From contig DATBIR010000161.1 of NCBI GenBank assembly GCA_036556825.1, positions 1-64,000 of the forward strand: a stretch of 64,000 bases of DNA, in the 5' to 3' direction. Numbering within the stretch: the stretch's first letter is position 1; each line of letters starts with the position of its first letter. This stretch comes from JAJKJG01 sp036556825 (GTDB lineage: Bacteria; Pseudomonadota; Alphaproteobacteria; Rhizobiales; Beijerinckiaceae). The notes beneath the pieces are model-generated. The model was given only the letters and a program-made list of their open reading frames with translations. It was not told the origin of the DNA and ran no database searches. The translations under genes were made by a program, and so were the position numbers. Below are positions 26,571-34,822 of this stretch, in pieces.

Positions 26571-27394
26571 GGCGTCGCCGGCCTGTCCTGGATGGCCTTG
26601 AGGGATTCTTCGCGCAAGGCCTTCCACAGCCTCGCGGTGATGCGGCCGAACTCGGGCCGCGTCACGACCTCGCTCGTGCGGTCTGCCGGCCAGCCGGTCT
26701 CGACGATGTCGAGGAGCCGGCCGGGACGTGCCGACATCACGCCGATGCGGTCGGCCAGCATCGCCGCCTCGTCGAGGGCGTGCGTGATCAGGAAGATCGT
26801 CGTGCCGACGCGGCGCCAGAGCTTCAGCATTTCCTCGCCCATCAGCAGCCGGGTCTGCTGGTCGAGCGCGCCGAAAGGCTCGTCGAGAAGGATCAGGCGC
26901 GGCGCCATCACCATGGTGCGGGCGATGCATACGCGCTGGCGCATGCCGCCGGAGAGCTGGGACGGATAGCTCGTGCGGAATTCGGTGAGCCCCATCATCT
27001 CGAGCGCCTTGCGCACGCGCTCCGCCCGCTCTTCGCCGCTGAGCGGCAGCTTGCGCAGGCCAAGGGCGATGTTGTCGGCCACGGTCAGCCAGGGGAAGGA
27101 CGCGTCCTCCTGGAACACGACGCCGATCCCGTCGGGAACCCGTCCCCTTATCGGCTGTCCTTCGAACAGGACTTCGCCTTCGGTAGGCTCGCTCAGGCCG
27201 GCAATGATCTCGAGGAGGCTCGACTTGCCGCAGCCGGACGGCCCGACGACGGCGAAGAATTCGCCAGGTTTCAGTTCGAGATCGATCGGGCCGAGAGCGC
27301 GCAGATCACCCTCGGCCGGCGATCGCCGAAACACCTTCGTCACCTGTCTGATGGCTACGTCCGTAGCGCTTCGCACGGGCAGGGTGACGTTCAC
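26567..27394 (-). CDS. ABC transporter ATP-binding protein (SsuB/TauB type)
   Basis: A 275-residue ATPase with all motifs intact: Walker A GPSGCGKS (51-58), Q-loop at 94-97, signature LSGGMRQ (147-153), Walker B LILLDEP (167-173) and the switch histidine at 205 (ITHALDEA). The family energises uptake of nitrate, sulfonates, taurine or related anions. It starts with GTG, preceded by GAGGT. It follows the binding-protein gene by 15 bp and is coupled to the first permease. Confidence 0.94.
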   Translation of the reverse strand: MNVTLPVRSATDVAIRQVTKVFRRSPAEGDLRALGPIDLELKPGEFFAVVGPSGCGKSSLLEIIAGLSEPTEGEVLFEGQPIRGRVPDGIGVVFQEDASFPWLTVADNIALGLRKLPLSGEERAERVRKALEMMGLTEFRTSYPSQLSGGMRQRVCIARTMVMAPRLILLDEPFGALDQQTRLLMGEEMLKLWRRVGTTIFLITHALDEAAMLADRIGVMSARPGRLLDIVETGWPADRTSEVVTRPEFGRITARLWKALREESLKAIQDRPATP

Positions 27395-27409
27395 GGCGTA
27401 CCTCGGAGG

Positions 27410-28411
27410 CTAGCGGATGACCTCGCGGATGTCGGCGGGCAGGAAGCTCGTGTCGATGATGGCTTTCAAATCGACATTGCCCTGGATGGCGCCGACAGAT
27501 GCCTGCGCCTTCACCATGCGGTCCAGCCCTTGGTAATGGATCTGGCCCGGGCCCCAATAGGGAATGCCCTGTGTCCTCGAGGTGATCAGATTTTTCACCG
27601 TTGCGCGCGCCACGTCGACCGGGATGTTATAGTGCTTGGCGACGATGTCCCCGGCTTTTTCGGGATTGTCCTCCATGAACTTGACGGCGGCGCGACGCGC
27701 CCGGATCACGGCGCGGACGAACTCCTTCTGCTTGTCGTCGATGCTGGCGAGCGCGACCGCGACGACGTTCGACAGCGGCGGAAGCACGTCGCTGGCCACC
27801 GCGATCGACTGATACTTGTCTTTGTATTGGGACCACAGGGGCTCGGTCATCGGCGTCACGTCGATGGTGTCGATTTCCAGGGCGGCCAGGCTCTCGCCGA
27901 AGCCGCCGGTGCGCACCATCTTGACGTCGTCCATCTTCATGCCGGCGCCTTCCAGCAGAAGGCCGGTCAGCGCCACGCTGGTCGCGCGCGGGTTGTTGAA
28001 GCCCATGCGGGCCCCCTTCAGATCGGCCGGCTTCTGGAATTTGGAGCCTTTTTTCGAGAACCAGGTGAACTCCGCGACCGTCTGCACGTTCTCGGCGATG
28101 ATCTTGAGGTCGAGTCCCTGCTGGATCGCGCCGATTGCGGCGGCAGGGTTGATCTCGGCATAGGGCGCGTTGGCCGCCATCATGTTGCGAAGGGTGGTGC
28201 CGCCGCCGGCGGAAGTGATGATCTCCGAGACGGTGATGCCCTCCGCCTCGAACAGCTTGTTCTCCTTGGCGATGGCGAAAGGCATGCCGTTCGCCGAGAC
28301 TCCGTAGTTGGTCACGACGATCTGGTACTGGGCACTGGCGCCCGACGCCGACAGCGCCAGCAAGCCGAGCGCCAGCGCCGCACCGAAGGCGGTCGATCGA
28401 ATGGTCCTCAT
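27410..28411 (-). CDS. ABC transporter substrate-binding protein (NMT1/SsuA family)
   Basis: A 333-residue periplasmic receptor. The signal peptide (MRTIRSTAFGAALALGLLAL, cleavage after ASA) precedes the first strand QIVVTNYGVSANGMPFAIAK, where families of this type read VRIGY...PVYVA. NPRATSVALTGLLLEGAG and the late hinge segments are also typical. It captures the ligand for the ATPase and two permeases encoded downstream. An ideal AGGAGG lies 5 bases before the ATG. A 77-bp gap separates it from the PEP mutase-like gene. Confidence 0.9.
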   Translation of the reverse strand: MRTIRSTAFGAALALGLLALSASGASAQYQIVVTNYGVSANGMPFAIAKENKLFEAEGITVSEIITSAGGGTTLRNMMAANAPYAEINPAAAIGAIQQGLDLKIIAENVQTVAEFTWFSKKGSKFQKPADLKGARMGFNNPRATSVALTGLLLEGAGMKMDDVKMVRTGGFGESLAALEIDTIDVTPMTEPLWSQYKDKYQSIAVASDVLPPLSNVVAVALASIDDKQKEFVRAVIRARRAAVKFMEDNPEKAGDIVAKHYNIPVDVARATVKNLITSRTQGIPYWGPGQIHYQGLDRMVKAQASVGAIQGNVDLKAIIDTSFLPADIREVIR

Positions 28412-28488
28412 AGCGTCCTCCTGTCTTCCCTGTTGTTGTCGTCCCTTCGGCGTCGCCGTTCCTTTCTGCTTCGGCGACGGACCGGATC

Positions 28489-29397
28489 TCACGATGTGGT
28501 TGCCTCCTCGGCAGGGAGCGACGCCAGGAAGCGCCGCTCCATCTCGCGCCAGCGCGCCACCTCGACGGCGTCGTCCAGCGCCGCACCTGCTTCGGCCGCC
28601 GAAGCCATGGGTGTCATGTCGACCCGGCCGAGACCGAATGCGCGAAGCTCCGCCAGCCCGGCCCGCATGGCCGCCACGGCCCTGTAGATCAAGGAAACCG
28701 GATAGGTGACTTGCGAAAAACCCATGCGGCCGAGCTCGGCGGGCGTGAGCCACGGCATTCCTGGGCTTTCGAACATGGCCGCGATCAGGAGGCCGCCTTT
28801 CAGTTTTTCGCCGACGCGCGCGTAGTCTTCCGGCGTGCGCAGGCCGGCGACGAAAACCGCGTCGACGCCGAGCCCGAAGAAACGCTCGCCGCGCCGCAGC
28901 GCTGCGTCGAGGCCGAGCGCGCCATAGGCGTCGGTACGGCCGATGATCAGCGTCTCGCGGCTGCTCCGGCTGGCAAGCGCGGTGCGGAGCTTCAGCTCGA
29001 TAACAGTCTCGTCGACGACCGACGACGACTTGTCGGCTCGCTGCTGCTTGCTGTCGCGAGCCTGGTCCTCGATCAGCATGCCGCCGACGCCGATGGCCTC
29101 GTATTCCGCCACCGTCCGCGCAACGGATTTCACGTCGCCATAGCCGTCGTCGGCATCGGCGATGAATGGCAGGTCGGTGGCGGCGGCGATGTCCCTGATG
29201 CCGTCCGACATGTCCTTAAGGCCGATCAGGCCGATGTCGGGCAGGGCGTGGCGGGCAGCGAGGAGCGCCGACCCGCCGACATTGAAGGCGCGGAAACCGG
29301 CTCTCTGGATCAGACGGGCGGAGAGCGCATCGTGCGCCAGCGCCGTGACGAGCGGGAACTCGGCGGCGAGCGCGTCGCGAAGCGTGCCCCTCGCCAT
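28489..29397 (-). CDS. Isocitrate lyase/PEP mutase superfamily protein
   Basis: A 302-residue TIM-barrel protein with the superfamily's signposts: ALAHDALSARLIQRAGF, the metal-binding DADDGYGD near residue 82, IEDQ near 110 and IGRTDAY near 148. The catalytic loop is unusual. The lyase motif KKCGH is replaced by SKQQRADKSS, with no cysteine, and the PEP mutase signature EDKxxxxxNS is also absent. It is therefore unlikely to be a methylisocitrate lyase or a phosphonate-forming mutase. Oxaloacetate decarboxylase or phosphonopyruvate hydrolase-like activity is possible. It starts 2 bp after the ThDP enzyme stop, so the two enzymes probably share a pathway. Confidence 0.87.
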   Translation of the reverse strand: MARGTLRDALAAEFPLVTALAHDALSARLIQRAGFRAFNVGGSALLAARHALPDIGLIGLKDMSDGIRDIAAATDLPFIADADDGYGDVKSVARTVAEYEAIGVGGMLIEDQARDSKQQRADKSSSVVDETVIELKLRTALASRSSRETLIIGRTDAYGALGLDAALRRGERFFGLGVDAVFVAGLRTPEDYARVGEKLKGGLLIAAMFESPGMPWLTPAELGRMGFSQVTYPVSLIYRAVAAMRAGLAELRAFGLGRVDMTPMASAAEAGAALDDAVEVARWREMERRFLASLPAEEATTS

Positions 29398-29399
29398 GA

Positions 29400-31265
29400 T
29401 CAGTTCGTCCCGCCGCGGCCGCGAGATGCGCTGCGGTCGTCGCCCGCTGCGGCGGCGAGGCCCTCGCTCGTCGTCAGGCGCGTGGTGTTGGGGTCGTAGC
29501 CGGGCTGGACGCGCACGTCGACCACCACGACCCGTCCATCGTTATAGGCGGCGACCGCCTCGTCGAGGGCCGCGCGCAATTCGTCGCCGGACGTGACCGG
29601 GCCGATGCCGACGGCCCCTTGCGCCCGCGCCAGCATGGCGATGTCGATGTCGGGATCGGCAATGCGCTGCCCGATCCATTTGTTGTCGACCAGCCGGCCC
29701 CGCTGCTTGGCCATCCGTTCCTGATGGAGCTCGTCGTTGAAGAACGACTGGTTGTTGGAAACGATGACGATGAGCGGGATGCGGTAGTGCGCCGCCGTCC
29801 AGATCGCCTGGCAGCCCATCATGAAGTCGCCGTCGCCGAAAATCGACAGGGCGATGCGGCCGCTGTCGCGCAGCGCCAGCGCTGCGCCGACGGCGATCCC
29901 GGGGCCGGAGCCGAGGCCGGCGCCGCCGTCGATGCCGAGATAATCGAGCGGATGCTCGATCGGCCACAGATGGCCCGCCCAAGAGAAAGGGCCGCGGATC
30001 AGGCACGCGTCCTGTCCGCGCAGCGCGCAGCGCACTTCGTGCGCCAGCTGCGGGATCGTGATCTGTCCGTCCGGATCGGGGTCGCTGATCGGGGCGATCT
30101 CGCCGCGCACCCGCTGCCACTCGGACGACGTGCTCGCGTCACCGAGAGCTGCGAGCAGTGCCGCCGTGACTGCATCGGGGTCGGTCAGGAAGTGGATGTC
30201 GACCGGTGGAAGGCCCTGGTGGTCCATGCTCCAGCCGTTGTGGATGTGCATGTCCACCGACGCATGGATGATTTGTGAGGGCGGCGGACTCTCTCCGAAG
30301 GCTGCCCTCAGGGTGCCTGACAGGTCGATCCAGTCGAGGCTGAGGATGACGTCGGCCTGCCGCAGGACGTCGAGCGCCTGCGGGGTCGCGAAGGTCCCGG
30401 CAGGCGCGGCGTGCAGCTTGTGGGTGGTCGGGAAGGCAGCGGCCGTCTTGAGGTCGGTCAGGACCAGGGCGCCGGCAGCTTCGGCGAGACGGATGCGCGC
30501 GTCCCACGCGTCTTTGCTCCGTCCGACGCGGCCGGCCAGGATGACGGGACGGCGCGCCCGGATCAGAAGATCCGCTGCGGACGTCACCAGTTCGGGATCG
30601 GCGGCAGCCGGCCGCGGCGGCTTGAAGCGCTCGAGGCTGGGGATCGCCGGCAGGGCGTCGATCTGCGACTCCTGCAGGGCCGCATCGAGACAAAGGTAGG
30701 TGGGGCCGCATGGAGCGGTGCGCGCCATCTGATGGGAACGCAGAAGCGCCTCGACAAGGGCGCCGACCGAGGCGGGCTGGTCGTCCCATTTGACGTAGTG
30801 ACGAACGAGGGCGCCCTGGTCCCTTGCCGTGTGAATCCAGTCGATCCAGGGACGCCGCCTGGTCGCGTCGACCGGTCCCGTGGCGCCGAGCAGAAGAAGG
30901 GGCACGCGATCGCACCAGGCATTGAACACGGCCATGCTAGCGTGCATGAGGCCGACATTGCTGTGCACGATGGCCGCCATCGGACGCTCCGTGACCTTGG
31001 CCCATCCATGGGCGATCGCGACCGCATGCTCCTCGTGAAGGCACAGCAGCATCTGCGGCGTGACATTGCCGGTGTGGTTGACGAGGCTGTCATGCAGGCC
31101 GCGGAAGCTGGCCCCCGGATTGAGCGCCACGAACGGGATGTCCAGGGCCCTTAAGCCTTCGGCGACGACGTCGCTCGCCCAAAGGGTGTTGCCATGGGAC
31201 GGCGCGGGACGTTCGAGGCGCGCTGCGGCGCGCAATTGGTCAGGCCTGCTGGGATGTGCCGTCAC
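29400..31265 (-). CDS. Thiamine-diphosphate-dependent enzyme, acetolactate synthase/benzoylformate decarboxylase-like
   Basis: A 621-residue three-domain ThDP enzyme. The cofactor-activating glutamate is in LCLHEEHAVAIAHG (about residue 78-79) and the pyrophosphate motif runs from GDG at 477 to NN at 504-505. It starts with GTG. It heads the minus-strand operon with the PEP mutase-like gene, the NMT1-type importer and LysR. This suggests that a 2-keto acid, either imported directly or formed from the imported compound, is decarboxylated or condensed. Sequence resemblance to the other ThDP enzyme in this window is low, so they are different subfamilies. The C-terminal 25 residues are Arg/Gly-rich. 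Confidence 0.88.
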   Translation of the reverse strand: MTAHPSRPDQLRAAARLERPAPSHGNTLWASDVVAEGLRALDIPFVALNPGASFRGLHDSLVNHTGNVTPQMLLCLHEEHAVAIAHGWAKVTERPMAAIVHSNVGLMHASMAVFNAWCDRVPLLLLGATGPVDATRRRPWIDWIHTARDQGALVRHYVKWDDQPASVGALVEALLRSHQMARTAPCGPTYLCLDAALQESQIDALPAIPSLERFKPPRPAAADPELVTSAADLLIRARRPVILAGRVGRSKDAWDARIRLAEAAGALVLTDLKTAAAFPTTHKLHAAPAGTFATPQALDVLRQADVILSLDWIDLSGTLRAAFGESPPPSQIIHASVDMHIHNGWSMDHQGLPPVDIHFLTDPDAVTAALLAALGDASTSSEWQRVRGEIAPISDPDPDGQITIPQLAHEVRCALRGQDACLIRGPFSWAGHLWPIEHPLDYLGIDGGAGLGSGPGIAVGAALALRDSGRIALSIFGDGDFMMGCQAIWTAAHYRIPLIVIVSNNQSFFNDELHQERMAKQRGRLVDNKWIGQRIADPDIDIAMLARAQGAVGIGPVTSGDELRAALDEAVAAYNDGRVVVVDVRVQPGYDPNTTRLTTSEGLAAAAGDDRSASRGRGGTN

Positions 31266-31477
31266 GGGCAGCCCTCATCCGTTCCTCGACTCCTCGAACG
31301 GTTACACAGCAGGCTGCGGAACAGGTCGGGAAGGCTGCAGGCTTGCTACGAATCTTGCCTCGAGAACGCCACGAGCATGGCCCGGCATCGTCTCTCCTCC
31401 CCAAATCGAGGTTTTGCTTTCTATTGCAGCGAAGATGCCGGAGCCTCTCAGCCGGTCGCAAGTGCAAATTTTTTGGT

Positions 31478-31500
31478 TCGTATGAGAATTATTCATACGA
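31478..31500. promoter_or_regulatory. Perfect inverted repeat before the ThDP-PEP mutase-ABC operon
   Basis: Arms TCGTATGA (31478-31485) and TCATACGA (31493-31500) flank a 7-base spacer (GAATTAT). It lies about 215 bases upstream of the ThDP enzyme start and just beyond the end of the CheR-like gene. Its TGAGAATTA core also appears in the dyad at 14613-14635. The regulator is unknown; the LysR protein at the end of the operon is one candidate. Confidence 0.55.
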
Positions 31501-31537
31501 CCTGCCGAAACCGGTTTTTCCGGGTGAGGGCGCCGGC

Positions 31538-32437
31538 TCAGGGGAGGCAGCCGCCGGCTTCCGTTGCCGAACGCCGCGCCGGCCGCTCCCCGATGGGGAT
31601 TTTCAAGAAGACCTTTGGCGCGGCGGCATGCGCCGCCAGCCCGGCGACATCGCCCGGCAGGGTCTCGTGCCGGCCGATCACCAGACAGCCACCGGGCCGC
31701 AATCGCTCAAGCAGTCCCGCCACCACCTTTTGCTGCAGCGGAGCGGCGAAATAGGTGAAGGCAAGATACCGGCAGAGGACGAGGTCGAAAGGGCCGGCGG
31801 GCATCTCGCACCGCAGATCCTGCCTGAGAAAGGCGATGCCGTCGCGATATTTAGGCCTGAGGCAGTGCCGCGAGCCAACCTGGTCGAAGGCGGCTGCGGC
31901 GTGCGCCGACGGTAACTCGCGCAGGCTCGTCGGGGCAAAGCAGCCGTCACGAGCGCGCGCCAGCATGACCTCGTCGATGTCGGATGCGAGAATGCGAGCG
32001 CCAACCGTCGGGAAACTTGGGGCGACGTCGAGCTCCCAGACGATCTTCAAGGTGTAAGGCTCCTCGCCCGACGCGCAGCCCGCCGACCAGACGTGCACGT
32101 CGCGCCCTTCGCCTTGTGCGCGCGCCGCCACATCGGGCAGCACCTCCTTGCGCAGCAAATCGAAGGTGCTGCGGTCGCGAAAGAAGCGCGAGATCGTGAT
32201 GTGGCAGCACGCGTCGAGGATGGGCCATTCCGCCGGATCGGTCTCGAGCCGGGCGCGATAGGCCGCGTGGCTGTCGAGGCCGAGATCGCGCAGCCGCCGC
32301 GTCACGCGCCGGCAGACCTGGCGCCGCACCTTACGGAAGCCCGGCCAGCGCAGCTCGAGCTGCGGCAGGACCCATCGCAAAAAGGCGGTGCAAGCGCTGT
32401 CGCGCACGGTTCGCGCCTCGGCCTTCACGGTGCCCAT
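31538..32437 (-). CDS. CheR-type SAM-dependent methyltransferase
   Basis: A 299-residue protein with the CheR layout: an N-terminal helical region, ISRFFRDRSTFDLL, the SAM-binding WSAGCASGEEPYTL, ASDIDEVMLARA, and a core RYLAFTYF where CheR proteins read RNVxxYF. CheR enzymes methylate glutamates of chemoreceptors. No chemotaxis gene is nearby, and the altered core plus the lack of a receptor-tethering motif suggest another target. A 19-codon upstream extension exists; I use the ATG at 32437, although neither start has a clear Shine-Dalgarno. The next gene upstream is divergent. Confidence 0.8.
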   Translation of the reverse strand: MGTVKAEARTVRDSACTAFLRWVLPQLELRWPGFRKVRRQVCRRVTRRLRDLGLDSHAAYRARLETDPAEWPILDACCHITISRFFRDRSTFDLLRKEVLPDVAARAQGEGRDVHVWSAGCASGEEPYTLKIVWELDVAPSFPTVGARILASDIDEVMLARARDGCFAPTSLRELPSAHAAAAFDQVGSRHCLRPKYRDGIAFLRQDLRCEMPAGPFDLVLCRYLAFTYFAAPLQQKVVAGLLERLRPGGCLVIGRHETLPGDVAGLAAHAAAPKVFLKIPIGERPARRSATEAGGCLP

Positions 32438-32565
32438 AGTGAGTCGGAGGCCGCGTCTCCCGCGAAGCGAATTTTTTTTTGACGCGAGCAGCATTCAAGG
32501 GAGTGGTCAGGGAAAATTTTCATTGTAAAGTGGGTCAGCGCCGACCTCTGGTTGAGGAGTGCGTC

Positions 32566-33612
32566 ATGACCGGTTCGGAGCTGCTGCAAGAGATTGCGAC
32601 CTTTTGGAAGGTCGACCGGGCACACATCCGTTGGCGCGAAGACGGGTTCGACTGGTGGCCGGGCAGTTACGTCGTTCGCGTCAGAACATTTCCGCCTCGA
32701 ATGAACCATGCAGACGCCCGATGGCGTCTTACGGTTGAAACGGAGCTTGCCCGATCGGCGCCCATCGATGCCGAGAGCCTCGCGGACGAGCTGTCTTACG
32801 CTACTCCCGCGATGACGCCCGCCTACTCCCTGGTGTATGCGCCGCATGGCTCAACGAAGGACGTCAGCGAGGGCGCCTCGGGGCTCAAATTTTTCAACTC
32901 GGCCTACGTCAATTCCGAGATGCTGTCCGTCACGCGACTCTTCGCACGGCTCGCGCTGCTGCAGGTCATTAATGCCGAATTGCTCGGCGATCATCTGGCG
33001 AAGGAATTCGGGGCGGAACCTGCATTCGTCGGGGCGGGCAGGGCGCAAGAACGCGCCCCTGTCGTCGACGTGGCTCTCTCGATCTACTTGGACGAAGGGG
33101 CCAAGCCGAGCCAATGGAGCAACGTCAGCGAGTTTGCTGCATTTGTCGAGCGGTATGCGCAATCTGAGAGCTGCGTCGGTCGCGCCGACAAAGCAAGCAT
33201 GATGCTCGAGACTCCGTTCGGCGAAGACACGGCGATTGTCCAGCTTCGGTCCAACCAGCCGCACGAATATCTTGGGAGCGGCCTGCTCGTGACGCTGGAG
33301 CTTCCGGAGATCGCGTCCGGCGACGACGCCGCCGAAGAGGCCGCACTCCTGAATAACCTGGAGGCGAGCAGCTGGACGGATTTCCCTCAGTTGGGCTGCT
33401 GGCACACCTTCGAAACTGAGAACGAGGTGGACGCCCTGGTGCACTCGTCTTTCGTTCCGAACGCGCTCTACGGCAACCTCGTGGCGAGCAATCTGGCGAT
33501 GTGGTCCCTCAACCGGGCACAGTGGGTTCGGGCAACACGCCGGCCCGACCTGAAAGACAAGGCGATGAGCGAGATCATCCAGCAGCGGTTGAGGAGCGGC
33601 GTCCCGCATTAG
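32566..33612 (+). CDS. Unrecognised protein, tandem paralogue A
   Basis: A 348-residue soluble-looking protein of no family I can name. It is homologous along its whole length to its neighbour at 33706. Both share TGSELLQEI/RGSELLQEI at the N-terminus, GFDW-PGS, NSAYVNSEM, GRA, LETPFG/LEAPFG, LLVTLELP/LSVTLELP, GCWH and PNALY. Within each protein two segments look like copies of one another (FFNSAYVNSEML...LALLQVINA and VHSSFVPNALY...LAMWSLNRA), so the protein may be two repeats of one fold. A good GAGGAG lies 6 bases before the ATG. G+C looks lower than in neighbours by eye. Confidence 0.72.
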   Translation: MTGSELLQEIATFWKVDRAHIRWREDGFDWWPGSYVVRVRTFPPRMNHADARWRLTVETELARSAPIDAESLADELSYATPAMTPAYSLVYAPHGSTKDVSEGASGLKFFNSAYVNSEMLSVTRLFARLALLQVINAELLGDHLAKEFGAEPAFVGAGRAQERAPVVDVALSIYLDEGAKPSQWSNVSEFAAFVERYAQSESCVGRADKASMMLETPFGEDTAIVQLRSNQPHEYLGSGLLVTLELPEIASGDDAAEEAALLNNLEASSWTDFPQLGCWHTFETENEVDALVHSSFVPNALYGNLVASNLAMWSLNRAQWVRATRRPDLKDKAMSEIIQQRLRSGVPH

Positions 33613-33705
33613 GATGTCAGCAGCGCGCTCCGTTGCGATCGGGCGGCGGGATTAGCGCGCGACCAAGGCAGGAAAGCTGCTGAGCCTATGTCCGGGAGCT
33701 GCGTC

Positions 33706-34785
33706 ATGAGGGGTTCTGAACTGCTGCAGGAGATCGCCGGCGTATGGCAGGTTGAGCAATCGCAGACGCGTTGGGTCGAAAACGGCTTCGACTGGTCTCC
33801 CGGCAGTCATCTCGTTCAGGTCAGATCAGTTCCGCCGCGGCCTTACCATCCGGCGGACAGCGACCGCTGGGGTCTTGTGGTCCGGACAGACCTGCTCAGG
33901 TCGCCGGCAATCGAAAGCCGCGCATTCACGCAGCTTTTGGCGACGATGGCACCGGACACGATATCCACCTACGCGTTCGTCTATCCCCCGCCCACGTTCT
34001 GGAACAAACATCCTGATGAGCGCCGTCCCACTCTCACGTTGTTTAGCTCTGCTTACGTCAATTCCGAGATGACGGGCTTACCGCGGTTCTTTGCTCGAGC
34101 CGCTCTCCTGCAGGCTATCGACGCCGAATTTTACTCTCATCAGTGGGCCAAGGAACTCGGCGGCGAGCCTGCATTCATCGGATCGGGCAGGGCGTCTGCC
34201 TACGACGACATTCTGAATGTCGCGCGCGATTTTTTCGGGCCGGAAGGGGCTCAGCCGAGCCGATGGCGCGATGTCGACGAGTTCTCCGCATTTGCCAAGC
34301 AATTCGGCAACTCTGATGCCTGTTGGGCGAACGCCGACGCCGACGGCATGGCGCTCGAGGCGCCCTTTGGCAATGACAGTGTGCTCATTCGACTTCGATC
34401 CCATCTGCCGCACGCTCAACTCGGAAACGGGCTGTCTGTGACGCTCGAGCTTCCAACCATATCGTCCGTGGAGGAGGCCGTCTCGGGCGCCGCGCACCTG
34501 AACTTCTGGGAGGCAAAATTCTGGACGGATATCCCCCTGCTGGGATGCTGGCATGTGGTCGTTATGAGAGGTGACGAGGCTCGGGTCGCCCATACCTCAT
34601 TCATTCCGAATGCTCTCTACACCGAGGGCATCGCCAGCAATCTCGCCTTGTGGTCGATTGCGCGAGCGAGGGCGGTGCGCAGGGAATGGTTCCCGAAGCT
34701 CGAAGACAAGACGATGAGCGAGATTCTTCGGGAGCGGATAAGGGCCAGCGCGTTCGACAAAAGTGCCGGCCCGTCCGCCAGCTGA
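33706..34785 (+). CDS. Unrecognised protein, tandem paralogue B
   Basis: A 359-residue protein clearly homologous to paralogue A, 93 bp downstream of it on the same strand. The start at 33706 is chosen because it aligns with the neighbour's MTGSELL; an ATG six codons upstream is possible. It differs mainly by a short insertion near residue 100 (PPPTFWNKHPDERR) and a longer tail. No signal peptide or membrane helix is seen. The internal repeat is even plainer here: SSAYVNSEMTGLPRFFARAA against TSFIPNALYTEGIASNLA. It ends 37 bp before the convergent TctC gene. Confidence 0.72.
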   Translation: MRGSELLQEIAGVWQVEQSQTRWVENGFDWSPGSHLVQVRSVPPRPYHPADSDRWGLVVRTDLLRSPAIESRAFTQLLATMAPDTISTYAFVYPPPTFWNKHPDERRPTLTLFSSAYVNSEMTGLPRFFARAALLQAIDAEFYSHQWAKELGGEPAFIGSGRASAYDDILNVARDFFGPEGAQPSRWRDVDEFSAFAKQFGNSDACWANADADGMALEAPFGNDSVLIRLRSHLPHAQLGNGLSVTLELPTISSVEEAVSGAAHLNFWEAKFWTDIPLLGCWHVVVMRGDEARVAHTSFIPNALYTEGIASNLALWSIARARAVRREWFPKLEDKTMSEILRERIRASAFDKSAGPSAS

Positions 34786-34822
34786 AATAATTTCGAGCTT
34801 TCTTCGCTTCCCCCGCTCGCTC

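Noticed and set aside
28489..31265. Phosphonate biosynthesis pair (PEP mutase plus phosphonopyruvate decarboxylase)
   Set aside because: The PEP mutase signature EDKxxxxxNS is absent, and the ThDP enzyme has the roughly 600-aa acetolactate-synthase layout, not the shorter decarboxylase.
32471..32480. Run of nine T as a terminator upstream of the tandem unknown genes
   Set aside because: No gene on the plus strand ends there and no stem of useful length precedes it.
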